From positions 186,001 to 250,000 of the forward strand of contig NZ_SNYV01000014.1 of the NCBI RefSeq assembly GCF_004363245.1: 64,000 nt of DNA, in the 5' to 3' direction. Position numbers and translations under genes: made by a program. Positions 56,014-64,000 of this stretch are shown piece after piece. Each line of letters begins with the position of its first letter. The stretch's first letter is position 1. The notes below the pieces were generated by a model that was given only the letters and a program-made list of their open reading frames with translations, had not been told where the DNA came from and did not search any database. Origin of the DNA: Sphingobacterium yanglingense. Its GTDB lineage: Bacteria; Bacteroidota; Bacteroidia; Sphingobacteriales; Sphingobacteriaceae.

Positions 56014-56841
56014 ATGGCTATAGAAAAAGATAAGTTCATACAAGTAAGGGAAGTCATACGAAAAAAAAGTCCAGGACTTGCTAAATGGATACCGAGTCCA
56101 CTCTTAAGTTATTTGGAACGAACCATACATGAAAGCGAAATAAATGACATCATGTATCGTTTCAGAGATTTGCAGGGCTTAGACTTTGTGGATGCATTAA
56201 TTGCTGATCTGGGAGTAGAAGTTGTTCTGGAGGGAGAGGAGAATATACCAGATTCCGAAGCGGTAATCTTTGCTTCAAATCATCCATTAGGAGGGTTGGA
56301 TGGTATAGCTTTTATGCATGCTATTGGACGCTATCGGAGAGATGTGAAGTTTTTGGTGAATGACATATTAATGAATGTTGGGAATTTGCAACCTTTGTTT
56401 GTAGGTGTTAATAAAGTCGGTGGGCAAGATAAAAATGCTATCGCCGCGATTGAAGAAGCCTATGCTGGTGAACATGCTCTTTTGGTATTCCCAGCAGGAC
56501 TTGTATCTCGTAAGATTCATGGCAAGATTGAAGATCTGGAATGGAAGAAGAGTTTCGTTTCCAAAGCTAAGAAATATAGAAAGGACGTTATTCCAGTGTA
56601 TATTGATGGCCAGAATTCCAGTTTTTTCTATAACTTATCGAGATGGAGGGCTAAACTAGGTGTAAAATTTAATGTTGAGATGTTGTATTTGGCAGATGAA
56701 TTTTTTGCCCAACGCAATCAACGAGTTGTAATAAAAATTGGGAAGAAAATTCCATATACGTTTTTTGATACTTCAAAAAATGAAAGACAATGGGCCGCTT
56801 ACACAAGGCAGCTGGTATACGAATTGAAGACGGAGAAATAA
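56014..56841 (+). CDS. GlsA-like lysophospholipid acyltransferase-type O-acyltransferase
   Basis: From the ATG at 56014 the protein has 275 residues (an upstream GTG at 55999 is less likely). The acyltransferase motif NHPLGGLDG (usual NHxxxxD) and the later FPAGLVSRK are those of PlsC-type enzymes. With the GNAT/hemolysin-type gene 4 bp downstream it matches the two-gene arrangement GlsA/GlsB reported in Bacteroides for glycine lipids: GlsB adds the amide acyl chain and GlsA the ester one. It acts at the inner membrane on acyl-ACP or acyl-CoA. The product class (glycine or ornithine lipid) is not proven. Confidence 0.8.
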   Translation: MAIEKDKFIQVREVIRKKSPGLAKWIPSPLLSYLERTIHESEINDIMYRFRDLQGLDFVDALIADLGVEVVLEGEENIPDSEAVIFASNHPLGGLDGIAFMHAIGRYRRDVKFLVNDILMNVGNLQPLFVGVNKVGGQDKNAIAAIEEAYAGEHALLVFPAGLVSRKIHGKIEDLEWKKSFVSKAKKYRKDVIPVYIDGQNSSFFYNLSRWRAKLGVKFNVEMLYLADEFFAQRNQRVVIKIGKKIPYTFFDTSKNERQWAAYTRQLVYELKTEK

Positions 56842-56845
56842 TTGT

Positions 56846-57814
56846 ATGGAAGAAATAATTGCCCCAGTAGATAGGGGGTTGATCAAGGCTGAGTTAACCG
56901 AAAAGGCTTTTCTGCGTTATACCAATAATGGAAATAATGAAGTTTACCTGGTGAATTATCATTCCGCACCAAATATAATGCGGGAAATTGGAAGATTGCG
57001 CGAGTTAACATTCCGAGGAGCAGGGGGGGGGACCGGGCTTGCTCTAGATATTGACGAGAATGATACTTGTAAGCATAATTACGATCAATTAATAGCTTGG
57101 AATCCAGAAGATGAAGAAATTATAGCAGGATACCGTGTGATTCGTTGTGATCAAGCAAAAGATGAACAAGGGAATATTCATCTTTCTACATTGCACTATT
57201 TTGAATTTTCAGACGATTTTATAAATAATTACCTGCCTTACACGATCGAGTTGGGGCGTTCGTGGGTACAACCAAAATATCAACCATCGATTGATAACAG
57301 AAAAGGACTCTTTTCATTGGATAATCTTTGGGATGGGCTAGGTGCATTAGTCGTTATTAACCCAGATATCAAGTATCTGTTTGGAAAAGTTACCATGTAT
57401 GCGCATTTCAATGCACAGGCACGTGACTTGTTGTTGTATTTTATGGAGTGTTATTTCCCTGATCGGGAAAAAATGGTGAGACCTTATGAAAATCTTTTGG
57501 TGGGATATAAGACCGATATAACACCATTTTTAGGGATTTTTGATGGCCTATCCTACAAAGACGGTTACAAAGTGCTGAATAAGCATGTTCGGGATTTTGG
57601 AGAGAATATTCCGCCACTTATTAATACTTATATGAATCTTTCGCCAACAATGATGACTTTTGGTACTGCCATGAATGATGAATTTGGTGAGGTCGAAGAG
57701 ACGGGGATATTAATCACATTAGAAGATATCTATCCTCCTAAGAAGGAAAGGCATATTGCCTCTTTCGATAGAGACAAGGTTTTTGGTAGCAGGGAAGACA
57801 GAAAAGAGAACTAA
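56846..57814 (+). CDS. GlsB/OlsB-like N-acyltransferase (hemolysin-type GNAT)
   Basis: The 322-residue protein contains IGRLRELTFRGAGGGTGLALDIDENDTCKHNYDQLIAWN, the OlsB/hemolysin-family acyltransferase signature, and LPYTIELGRSWVQPKYQPSIDNRKGLFSLDNLWDGLG. It should acylate the amino group of glycine (or a related amino acid). A run of nine G bases (57023-57031) falls in the codons of GAGGGTG, a possible slippage site. The hairpin terminator overlaps the stop codon. Confidence 0.82.
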   Translation: MEEIIAPVDRGLIKAELTEKAFLRYTNNGNNEVYLVNYHSAPNIMREIGRLRELTFRGAGGGTGLALDIDENDTCKHNYDQLIAWNPEDEEIIAGYRVIRCDQAKDEQGNIHLSTLHYFEFSDDFINNYLPYTIELGRSWVQPKYQPSIDNRKGLFSLDNLWDGLGALVVINPDIKYLFGKVTMYAHFNAQARDLLLYFMECYFPDREKMVRPYENLLVGYKTDITPFLGIFDGLSYKDGYKVLNKHVRDFGENIPPLINTYMNLSPTMMTFGTAMNDEFGEVEETGILITLEDIYPPKKERHIASFDRDKVFGSREDRKEN

Positions 57815-57827
57815 TTAGTTCTCTTTT
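57802..57827 (+). terminator. glsAB terminator overlapping the stop codon
   Basis: AAAAGAGAACTAA (57802-57814) and its complement (57815-57827) form a perfect dyad. The left arm is the last codons and the TAA of the preceding gene. T-rich sequence follows. Confidence 0.85.
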
Positions 57828-57859
57828 CTTTTTATAGCATAGAAAAATGTGTCTTTAGT

Positions 57860-58309
57860 TTAAGAAAGACAGCTTTTTACAAGTTCTGAAATTGTTTTTC
57901 CGTCTGCTTGTCCTGCTAGTTTTTGATTGGCTAGTCCCATGACTTTCCCCATATCTTTCATTCCTGATGCACCGATTTCCGTAATGATCGTACGAATAAT
58001 AGATTCGACCTCGCTACGTTCTAATTGTTTAGGAAGGTATTCTTCGATGACTTGTTGTTCTTCCAATTCAATTTGGAATAAATCTTCACGGCCTTGTTCT
58101 TTATATATCTCGCCAGATTCTTTACGTTGTTTTACTAGTTTTTGCAAGACTTTGATTTCTGTGTCTTGGTCCAATTCCTCTATCCCGGCTTTTTCAGTCT
58201 TGGCCAACAGTACAGCGGCTTTGATAGCCCTAAGTCCTCTCAGGCGCACGCTGTCTTTAGCAATCATCGCCGACTTGATATCTTGGTTTATTTTTTGTTC
58301 TAATGACAT
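57860..58309 (-). CDS. GatB/YqeY-domain protein
   Basis: The 149-residue helical protein matches the YqeY family: LRGLRAIKAAVLLAKTEK, ELEEQQVIEEYLPKQL and the final GMKDMGKVMGLANQKLAGQADGKTISELVK. It resembles the tail domain of GatB, an amidotransferase that acts on tRNA. The exact role of free YqeY proteins is unclear. It lies 17 bp downstream of the SDR gene. Confidence 0.92.
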   Translation of the reverse strand: MSLEQKINQDIKSAMIAKDSVRLRGLRAIKAAVLLAKTEKAGIEELDQDTEIKVLQKLVKQRKESGEIYKEQGREDLFQIELEEQQVIEEYLPKQLERSEVESIIRTIITEIGASGMKDMGKVMGLANQKLAGQADGKTISELVKSCLS

Positions 58310-58326
58310 TGTTATAGGGGTTTAAT

Positions 58327-59085
58327 TTATTTTCTAACTATTACAGTTCCTGTTGCCTGTGCGGTCGGCATGATGAGGAGATCATTAATGTTGACATGTG
58401 CAGGACGGGAGAGTACAAAGTTAATCGTCTCTGCGATATCCAAGCCTGATAAGGGCTCTACACCATTGTATACATTTTTAGCTCGTTCTTTGTCTCCTTT
58501 GAAGCGGACTTCTGAAAATTCCGTTTCAACCATTCCTGGATTTATTGCTGTAACTTTAATACCGAAAGGTAATAAATCTATACGCATAGCTTTGTTTAGC
58601 GCATCTACGGCATGCTTAGTTGCGCAGTATACATTTCCATTGGGGTACACCTCTTTACCGGCGATAGATCCAATATTTACAATGTGTGCCTGTTGACTCT
58701 CTTTCAATAAAGGAATGACAGCCTTGCTAACGTATAGCAGGCCTTTTACATTTGTGTCGATCATACGATCCCAGTCGTCGGTATCTCCATCCTGTAATGC
58801 GTCAAGCCCTTGGCTTAGACCGGCATTGTTAATCAATACATCGATCTTTTGCCATTCTGGAGGTAGTGAGTTAATGGCTTCTTTTACTTTTTCGTTGTCA
58901 CGTACATCAAGAATGAACGTATGGATATCGATATTAGGATACTGTGTTTGGATTTCAGTACGGAGACCTTCCAATCGGTCAGCCCGGCGTGCACATAATA
59001 GGAGTCTATAGCCTTCTCTTGCTAATACCTGTGCACAGGCTGCCCCGATGCCCGAGCTAGCTCCTGTTATTAATACTGTTCTCAT
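58327..59085 (-). CDS. Short-chain dehydrogenase/reductase (YdfG-like)
   Basis: The start chosen is the ATG at 59083-59085 (MRTVLITGASSGIG, the normal SDR start), giving 252 residues; the frame is open 48 bp further. TGASSGIG binds NAD(P), NNAGLSQG follows, and the catalytic Ser-Tyr-Lys lie in IVNIGSIAGKE and YCATKHAVD. The residues around INPGMVETEFSEVRFKGD match YdfG-type dehydrogenases that act on 3-hydroxy acids such as L-allo-threonine or serine. Substrate is inference. Confidence 0.88.
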   Translation of the reverse strand: MRTVLITGASSGIGAACAQVLAREGYRLLLCARRADRLEGLRTEIQTQYPNIDIHTFILDVRDNEKVKEAINSLPPEWQKIDVLINNAGLSQGLDALQDGDTDDWDRMIDTNVKGLLYVSKAVIPLLKESQQAHIVNIGSIAGKEVYPNGNVYCATKHAVDALNKAMRIDLLPFGIKVTAINPGMVETEFSEVRFKGDKERAKNVYNGVEPLSGLDIAETINFVLSRPAHVNINDLLIMPTAQATGTVIVRK

Positions 59086-59141
59086 TGTCTTATTGTTTTT
59101 ACAAGTTTTCCCCAATTTTCTTACATTAGACAACGACGTCT

Positions 59142-59981
59142 TTACTGGAAAATTAGGCTCACATATATGTTACGTATCAACCCCTTGTCAATAGGAGTCA
59201 TAAAATTATTGTCTTGTGCTAATTTATGACTTGGGTCGAATACGTTTCCAAAGCTTTGATTGAATTTTATCTCTGGAGACATTTTAAAGTAGGCGAAAAA
59301 AATATCCGCCCCTAAGCCCGCTTCCCAAGATAAGTACCCTGGTTTCATGACAAGTGAGTGCGGAACAGCAGATTCGGGATTTTGTTGGAGTATCCCTTTG
59401 TATTCGCCGTTGACCCCAATCCACCTCGTATATCGGGCACCACCTATTAGGTAGGCTCTATATCTATTAAATTTGTTCTTTAATATCTTCTCATCTGAAC
59501 GGAATTTAATCGAGAGCGGAAATTCAAAAGCATTAAAGTTGGATCCGTCGGCAGATGTGGCTACATGTCTTTGCTTTCTTGTAATACTTTTGCCCTCCCA
59601 TTGCGGTTTCGATCCTGTAGATTGGTATTCAATTCCTAGTCCGTTGAAAAATAAGAAAGACGGATTAAATGTGAAGTAAAGATTTTCATTTGCCCGTATA
59701 TCAATAGGTATACCTACCGAAAAGCCAATGTTCGGTTTGGATTGTATGCTTTTTAATTCACCTAAGCTGTTATGATCGTTGTCACCATAGTCGATGCTAT
59801 GTTTTTGCCAACCGTCCTTTAATTGCAGTTGGTAGCTTTGTATGACTGCATTGTACTGTATGCCTAGAAGGATGGTTGCATCTTCATTATAAGAGGAGGA
59901 GAACGGTAGCGAAATTTTCCGTTGTCCGAAGCTGCTCATCGAAAAAAGAACCGCCGCTATTATAAAGAAGAGATGTTTCAT
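59142..59981 (-). CDS. porT: PorT-like outer-membrane protein (type IX secretion candidate)
   Basis: The 279-residue protein has a signal peptide cut after SFGQ and a PorT-style barrel with LGIQYNAVIQSYQLQLKDGW, ADIFFAYFKMSPEIKFNQSFGNV and NIYVSLIFQ at the end. PorT is needed for type IX secretion and gliding in relatives, and in Bacteroidota its gene commonly lies next to ubiE, as here (11 bp downstream). This makes the gene a good porT candidate, but the proof would be an alignment. The rest of the secretion system is not in the window. Confidence 0.78.
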   Translation of the reverse strand: MKHLFFIIAAVLFSMSSFGQRKISLPFSSSYNEDATILLGIQYNAVIQSYQLQLKDGWQKHSIDYGDNDHNSLGELKSIQSKPNIGFSVGIPIDIRANENLYFTFNPSFLFFNGLGIEYQSTGSKPQWEGKSITRKQRHVATSADGSNFNAFEFPLSIKFRSDEKILKNKFNRYRAYLIGGARYTRWIGVNGEYKGILQQNPESAVPHSLVMKPGYLSWEAGLGADIFFAYFKMSPEIKFNQSFGNVFDPSHKLAQDNNFMTPIDKGLIRNIYVSLIFQ

Positions 59982-59992
59982 TCAAGTAGTTT

Positions 59993-60733
59993 TTATTTTA
60001 CAGCTTCATATATTGTACAAAAACCAAATGTCTGAGGCCTTACTTTTGTCTCTTTGAAACCGACCTGTGTTGTAATAGCTGCAAACCGTTTTCCATCTGG
60101 AAATTTTGCTACAGACTCGGGTAAATAAGAATAGGCACTGGAGTCTTTGGAGATTAGTTTGCCGATTGCAGGAATGAATTTATGAAAATAAAGCTGAAAA
60201 AGTTGTTTTATGGGAAATGCCGTAGGATTTGATAGCTCCAAAATAACAGCCTTACCTCCGGGTTTCAGAACGCGATTTATTTCTGATAGCCCTTTATCGA
60301 GATTTTCAAAATTACGTACACCAAATGCAACCGTCACAGCATCAAAGGTGTTATCATCAAAGGGTAGATTCTCCGAGTCGGCAAGTTGTACTTCAAGCTT
60401 TTGCTCAAGCCCTTTTTTTGATATTTTCTCTTTTGCAACGTTAAGCATACCTTGAGAAATGTCAATACCTATTATCTTTTTAGGCTTTAGGATACGAAGG
60501 GATTCAATTGCAAAATCACCTGTGCCAGTTGCCACATCTAGCATGAGTTGTGGCTTGATAGATTGCAGAGAGCGAATCGCCTTTTTTCTCCAAATCACAT
60601 CAATACGCATGGTCATGATTCTGTTCAGTAAATCGTATTTGTGCGAGATGTTATTAAACATATCTGCGACCTGTTCTTTTTTACCGCCTTCTTTCGATTT
60701 GTAGGGTTTTAATGTTGAAGCTCCATTTGACAT
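59993..60733 (-). CDS. ubiE: Demethylmenaquinone methyltransferase
   Basis: The ATG at 60731-60733 (MSNGASTLKPYKS) gives 246 residues; the open frame extends nine codons further but has no family match there. This SAM-dependent enzyme makes menaquinone from demethylmenaquinone. The family motifs are VADMFNNISHKYDLLNRIMT, LMLDVATGTGDFAI, VTVAFGVRNFENLDKGLSEI and LKPGGKAVILELS. Bacteroidota use menaquinone, so the MenG role is the likely one. It is first in a minus-strand operon with porT. Confidence 0.95.
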   Translation of the reverse strand: MSNGASTLKPYKSKEGGKKEQVADMFNNISHKYDLLNRIMTMRIDVIWRKKAIRSLQSIKPQLMLDVATGTGDFAIESLRILKPKKIIGIDISQGMLNVAKEKISKKGLEQKLEVQLADSENLPFDDNTFDAVTVAFGVRNFENLDKGLSEINRVLKPGGKAVILELSNPTAFPIKQLFQLYFHKFIPAIGKLISKDSSAYSYLPESVAKFPDGKRFAAITTQVGFKETKVRPQTFGFCTIYEAVK

Positions 60734-60918
60734 AGAGCAAAGATAATATAATATTTTCATTGCGATATAATATATTTATTGACTGTCTTTAACGAAGTAA
60801 CGTTCTTTTTGTTTGATGATTTTTTTGTTTAACGTATTGAGAATGAAAAGTTAAAGACGACTTCCTTATTGAAGGCTTCAGTATGGGCTGACTGTCTGGA
60901 TATTAACAATGTTTAAAG

Positions 60919-60998
60919 TTTTCCACACTTCTGTAAGTTGTTGATATTAAGGTTATCTATTGTGTTTTCAACAGGTTGTCAACAATTGGTGTTGAAAA
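60919..60998. other. Cluster of DnaA-box-like 9-mers in the ubiE-dnaB gap
   Basis: Five 9-mers close to TTWTCMACA lie in 80 bp: TTTTCCACA (60919-60927, +), ATATCAACA (60939-60947, -), TTTTCAACA (60965-60973, +), TTGTCAACA (60976-60984, +) and TTTTCAACA (60990-60998, -). The outer pair of the last three forms an inverted repeat. An AT-rich stretch lies at 60757-60780. The 436-bp gap between the two divergent genes has no open frame of note. It may be a replication origin or a DnaA-controlled promoter region for dnaB. Confidence 0.5.
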
Positions 60999-61091
60999 TA
61001 AAGGCTTGTGGGATAGGAAGGACGAAGAGACTGTCGTTTCGTTTTTTTTTCGATGTGAAGAACTAAAAAAATAGTGAGTTAGTATTTTTAG

Positions 61092-61099
61092 TACCTTTG
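61092..61099 (+). promoter_or_regulatory. Candidate dnaB -7 box
   Basis: TACCTTTG fits the Bacteroidota -7 element TAnnTTTG. No clear TTTG is found 19-21 bp upstream. It would start transcription about 65 bp before the dnaB start codon. Confidence 0.45.
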
Positions 61100-61169
61100 T
61101 TTAACGATGTTTTTATGGTATCTCTAGGGGACTATACTTTATATTGTTGGACAGTAATATTAATCAAAA

Positions 61170-62765
61170 ATGGATCAAGAACACACAGGACAATCATCTA
61201 ATGCGGGGCGAACAGGTTTCAGTAAGAAACGGACAGGTCTTAATAATCTGGTCAGTGGATTAGGAAAACTCCCTCCTCAAGCTTTAGATTTGGAGGAAGC
61301 TGTGTTAGGGGCACTGATGTTAGAAAAAAATGCCCTGAGTGAAGTTATTGATATCCTAAAAGCAGAGTCTTTCTACAAAGAAGCTCATCAAAAAATATTT
61401 GAGGCTATTTTTAGTCTCTTTCAAAAGACATCACCAATCGATATTTTAACGGTCACAACTGAGTTAAGGCAAATGGGGGCTCTAGAGATGGTTGGAGGAG
61501 CTTTTTATATTACTCAGCTTACCGATCGTGTCGTTTCCGCGGCTAATATCGAGTACCATGCACGAATTATTTCGCAGAAATATATTCAACGGGAACTGAT
61601 AAAAGTGTCTTCTGAAATTATTAATTCCTCTTACGATGAGACCAGTGATATCTTTGATTTACTGGATCATGCAGAGAAGAGTCTTTTCGATATTGCGCAA
61701 AATAACTTACGTAGAGATTCCCGTAAGATGGATGATATTATGCGCGAGGCAATTAGTAACCTGGAGGCATTGCGCGACCGTACCGATGGTCTGACTGGAG
61801 TTCCTTCCGGATTGACCGCCTTAGATAGAATGACTTCAGGGTGGCAACCTTCCGATTTGGTTATTATCGCTGCACGTCCTGCAATGGGGAAGACGGCCTT
61901 CGTATTATCCGTAGCTCGTAATGCTGCTGTAGATCACGAGAAAGCGGTAGCTGTATTCTCACTAGAGATGTCCTCGGTACAATTGGTGAATCGTCTTATT
62001 GCAGGAGAGACCGAAATTGAACAGGAAAAGCTTAAGAAAGGAAACCTTGCAGATCACGAATGGCAGCAGTTACATTCACGGATTGGGAGATTGACCGAGG
62101 CCCCACTTATCATTGATGACACCCCTGCACTAAACGTTTTTGAGTTTAGAGCCAAATGTCGACGTCTTAAGGCGCAGCATGATATACAGATGGTAATTGT
62201 GGATTACTTGCAGTTAATGCATGGTAAATCCGAAGGTAAAGGAGGCGGGAACCGTGAACAGGAGATTGGTAGTATTTCCCGTGCATTAAAATCTGTTGCA
62301 AAAGAGCTTAATATTCCTGTATTAGCCTTATCCCAGTTAAGTCGTGCGGTAGAGTCGCGTCCGGGTAATGCTAAGCGTCCGATGTTGTCCGATTTGCGTG
62401 AGTCAGGTTCTATTGAGCAGGATGCTGATATGGTATTGTTCCTGTATCGTCCGGAATACTATGGCTTGACCGAAGATGAAGAAGGCCGACCTACCGCTGG
62501 TGTAGGGGAGGTAATTATTGCTAAGCACCGTAACGGTGAGACCGGTATTGTTCCTCTTAAGTTTGTGGGCAAGTTTGTGAAGTTTGTGGATTTAGAAGAT
62601 GATTTTTCTGGCATGGGTGGTGGAGATTCCTTTGGTGGTGGAGGTGGTGATTCTCCTTTTGGAGCATCTCCTATGATGCCGTCATCTTCCTTTGAAGATT
62701 TCGGTGGAGGTGGTATCACGATGCCTTCACGAATGAATGATATGCCGGATGATGCTCCATTCTAA
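61170..62765 (+). CDS. dnaB: Replicative DNA helicase DnaB
   Basis: The 531-residue hexameric helicase unwinds DNA at the fork. It has the N-terminal domain (about 30-140, LPPQALDLEEAVLGALMLEKNALSEVI), a linker, then the RecA-like domain with Walker A AARPAMGKTAF (about 236-246), SLEMSSVQLVNRLI, Walker B MVIVDYLQLMHG and LRESGSIEQDADMVLFLYRPEYY. The tail is rich in Gly, Ser and Asp, as is usual in Bacteroidota. There is no intein. The gene starts a plus-strand unit and is preceded by the box cluster. Confidence 0.97.
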   Translation: MDQEHTGQSSNAGRTGFSKKRTGLNNLVSGLGKLPPQALDLEEAVLGALMLEKNALSEVIDILKAESFYKEAHQKIFEAIFSLFQKTSPIDILTVTTELRQMGALEMVGGAFYITQLTDRVVSAANIEYHARIISQKYIQRELIKVSSEIINSSYDETSDIFDLLDHAEKSLFDIAQNNLRRDSRKMDDIMREAISNLEALRDRTDGLTGVPSGLTALDRMTSGWQPSDLVIIAARPAMGKTAFVLSVARNAAVDHEKAVAVFSLEMSSVQLVNRLIAGETEIEQEKLKKGNLADHEWQQLHSRIGRLTEAPLIIDDTPALNVFEFRAKCRRLKAQHDIQMVIVDYLQLMHGKSEGKGGGNREQEIGSISRALKSVAKELNIPVLALSQLSRAVESRPGNAKRPMLSDLRESGSIEQDADMVLFLYRPEYYGLTEDEEGRPTAGVGEVIIAKHRNGETGIVPLKFVGKFVKFVDLEDDFSGMGGGDSFGGGGGDSPFGASPMMPSSSFEDFGGGGITMPSRMNDMPDDAPF

Positions 62766-62773
62766 ATTTTCAG

Positions 62774-63457
62774 TTATTGAACTGGGAAATCAAAGTACTT
62801 ATCTTTAAAAGGTTCATTGTTCAAAGTGTAGTGCCACCATTCTTTCGAATAGGCTCTAAAACCGTGTTTTTCCATAACGGATTTGAGGGTCTTCCTGTTT
62901 TTTAGCTGTTGTGTGGATAGATTAGCAAAGGAATGTCCTGATTTTTCGCCGAGAAAATCGAATGGACTCCCCATATCAATCTCTTTCTTACTATCTAGCA
63001 TGATGATAGTTAGGTCTACCGTACTCCCCCGGCTATGCCCCGATTTTGACGCTATATAACCTCTCTTAAATAAAAAGCGTTTGTCTTCGGTTGGATAGAA
63101 TTCAGATTTGCCTAAGGTATCTTTGAGATCACTGGCCCATTTTACAAAATGATTTACAGCCGATTGGGGACGATAGGCATCGAATATTTTTAACCCCATA
63201 TTGTTTTTGTTTAGCTCTTTCTCTACATTTGCCAACGCTTCCGTTGCCTTCTTTGTAAGAATGGTTTGAGGTTCCAAATAGCCTTGTATAGGTTTTCCAA
63301 TAAAGTTGTGATGACCACAGTATCGTAAATCCACTTCTAGATGTGGTATGATATCCTTTACATATACAAAACCATTAGGCAGTCGGTTCGAGCTCTGTTG
63401 TGCATGAGTAGCAATGAGGATAAAGAAGAAGGAGGCAATAAGTGTCGGTTTTATCAT
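62774..63457 (-). CDS. D-alanyl-D-alanine dipeptidase, VanX/DdpX family
   Basis: The 227-residue protein has a signal peptide (to about THAQQ). The zinc-binding motif SGHSRGSTVDLT and the catalytic EWWHY match the VanX/DdpX family, with IFDAYRPQSAV upstream. VanX hydrolyses D-Ala-D-Ala; chromosomal DdpX-like forms usually recycle or scavenge cell-wall peptides. The signal peptide indicates a periplasmic scavenger. No vanA, vanH or regulatory genes are nearby, so there is no sign of a vancomycin cluster. It converges on dnaB with an 8-bp gap. Confidence 0.92.
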   Translation of the reverse strand: MIKPTLIASFFFILIATHAQQSSNRLPNGFVYVKDIIPHLEVDLRYCGHHNFIGKPIQGYLEPQTILTKKATEALANVEKELNKNNMGLKIFDAYRPQSAVNHFVKWASDLKDTLGKSEFYPTEDKRFLFKRGYIASKSGHSRGSTVDLTIIMLDSKKEIDMGSPFDFLGEKSGHSFANLSTQQLKNRKTLKSVMEKHGFRAYSKEWWHYTLNNEPFKDKYFDFPVQ

Positions 63458-63583
63458 AATAACGTCTTGTTAACAAGATAAAGGTAGCTATTTGTCAGAA
63501 TAAATAGCAATACAAACCAACCGTATTTAACAGTAATTTAGTAACTTTGCAATCTATTTCTAACGGAAAAAAATCTTTTTATT

Positions 63584-64000
63584 TTGGATTATTTAGCAGG
63601 ATTAAATTCCACGCAGCGTGACGCTGTAGAGCAGACAGAAGGGCCAGTAATGATTGTGGCTGGAGCGGGGTCAGGGAAAACCCGTGTTATCACATATCGA
63701 GTAGCTCATCTTATTCGTAAAGGTGTAGATCCCTTTAAGATTCTGGTTCTTACGTTTACCAATAAAGCCGCTAAGGAAATGCGGGAACGTATTACAAAGG
63801 TGGTAGGGGCAGAAGCAAAAAATATATGGATGGGTACTTTTCACTCCATTTTTGCTCGTATACTTCGTGTCGAAGCTGAGTTGATTGGTTATCCAAAAAA
63901 TTTCACAATATATGATACCGACGATACCAAAAGTTTATTAAGGTCTATCTTGAAAGAAATGAACCTAGATGATAAACTGTACAATGTCAATCAAGTCTAT
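63584..64000 (+). CDS. UvrD/PcrA-family DNA helicase, 5' end only
   Basis: The frame is open for 139 codons to the end of the window. It begins DYLAGLNSTQRDAVEQTEGP and carries the Walker A motif VAGAGSGKT, then VLTFTNKAAKEMRERI and MGTFHSIFARIL, the standard order for superfamily 1A helicases. The start is TTG at 63584; no ATG lies in frame at a sensible place upstream, and the product start DYLAGLN is the family one. A -7 box TAACTTTG lies at 63542-63549. These helicases act in nucleotide excision and mismatch repair and in clearing replication forks. Confidence 0.9.
   Translation, partial: MDYLAGLNSTQRDAVEQTEGPVMIVAGAGSGKTRVITYRVAHLIRKGVDPFKILVLTFTNKAAKEMRERITKVVGAEAKNIWMGTFHSIFARILRVEAELIGYPKNFTIYDTDDTKSLLRSILKEMNLDDKLYNVNQVY

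Noticed and set aside
62774..63457. Vancomycin resistance gene cluster
   Set aside because: Only a VanX/DdpX-type dipeptidase with a signal peptide is present; no ligase, dehydrogenase or two-component genes lie nearby.

Overview
The window looks like a chromosomal segment of a Bacteroidota bacterium, most likely of the family Sphingobacteriaceae (Sphingobacterium-like). The reasons are two SusC/SusD pairs, a fused SecDF, a 40-residue ribosomal protein bTHX, the nadK-DUF6089-uppS-bamA-skp-skp order, porT next to ubiE, a glycine-lipid type acyltransferase pair, and promoters of the Bacteroidota form TTTG-N19-TAnnTTTG with almost no Shine-Dalgarno sequences. Genus is inference; no rRNA gene is present.

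1-9.3 kb: a minus-strand glpD-glpK-glpF glycerol operon with a divergent DeoR/GlpR-type repressor, followed on the same strand by a SusC/SusD-like pair whose SusD runs off the left edge. A perfect inverted repeat sits on the -33 box of the glpD promoter. 9.3-32.3 kb: mostly housekeeping genes. These are a FadL-type outer-membrane protein, a Gly/Tyr/Ser/Arg-rich lipoprotein, proS, a small operon with a PLP-dependent Cys/Met enzyme, gapdh, secDF, guaB, bTHX, ppc, a Ppx/GppA protein, tRNA-Leu(GAG) and an Hdr-like iron-sulfur pair. Strong hairpin terminators separate most units.

32.4-48.5 kb: the most interesting region, a catabolic locus. It has SusC/SusD, a NagA-like deacetylase, a NagB-like deaminase, a LacI-family regulator, three Gfo/Idh/MocA oxidoreductases (two with twin-arginine signals, one a lipoprotein), a FucP/NagP-type sugar transporter, a secreted alpha/beta hydrolase and a GMC oxidoreductase. 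Four near-identical palindromes, consensus CGTGTACGTACACG, lie at the promoters of susC, nagA, the first gfo/idh gene and, on the other strand, the GMC gene. They define one regulon, with the LacI protein as the obvious candidate regulator. My inference is that the locus imports an amino-sugar glycoside and processes it by an oxidative (possibly 3-keto) route in the periplasm, with NagA/NagB-like steps in the cytoplasm. The NagA- and NagB-like proteins both depart from canonical motifs, so the substrate may not be plain GlcNAc.

48.6-64 kb: envelope and core genes. These are two Skp/OmpH chaperones, BamA, UppS, a DUF6089 protein, NAD kinase, a CBS protein, the GlsA/GlsB-like acyltransferases, a YqeY protein, an SDR, a PorT candidate (type IX secretion), UbiE/MenG, DnaB, a VanX-type dipeptidase and the start of a UvrD/PcrA helicase. 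The divergent ubiE-dnaB gap holds five DnaA-box-like 9-mers within 80 bp, a candidate replication-origin or DnaA-control region.

No CRISPR array, insertion sequence, prophage or rRNA operon was seen. All family assignments come from reading motifs, not from database searches.
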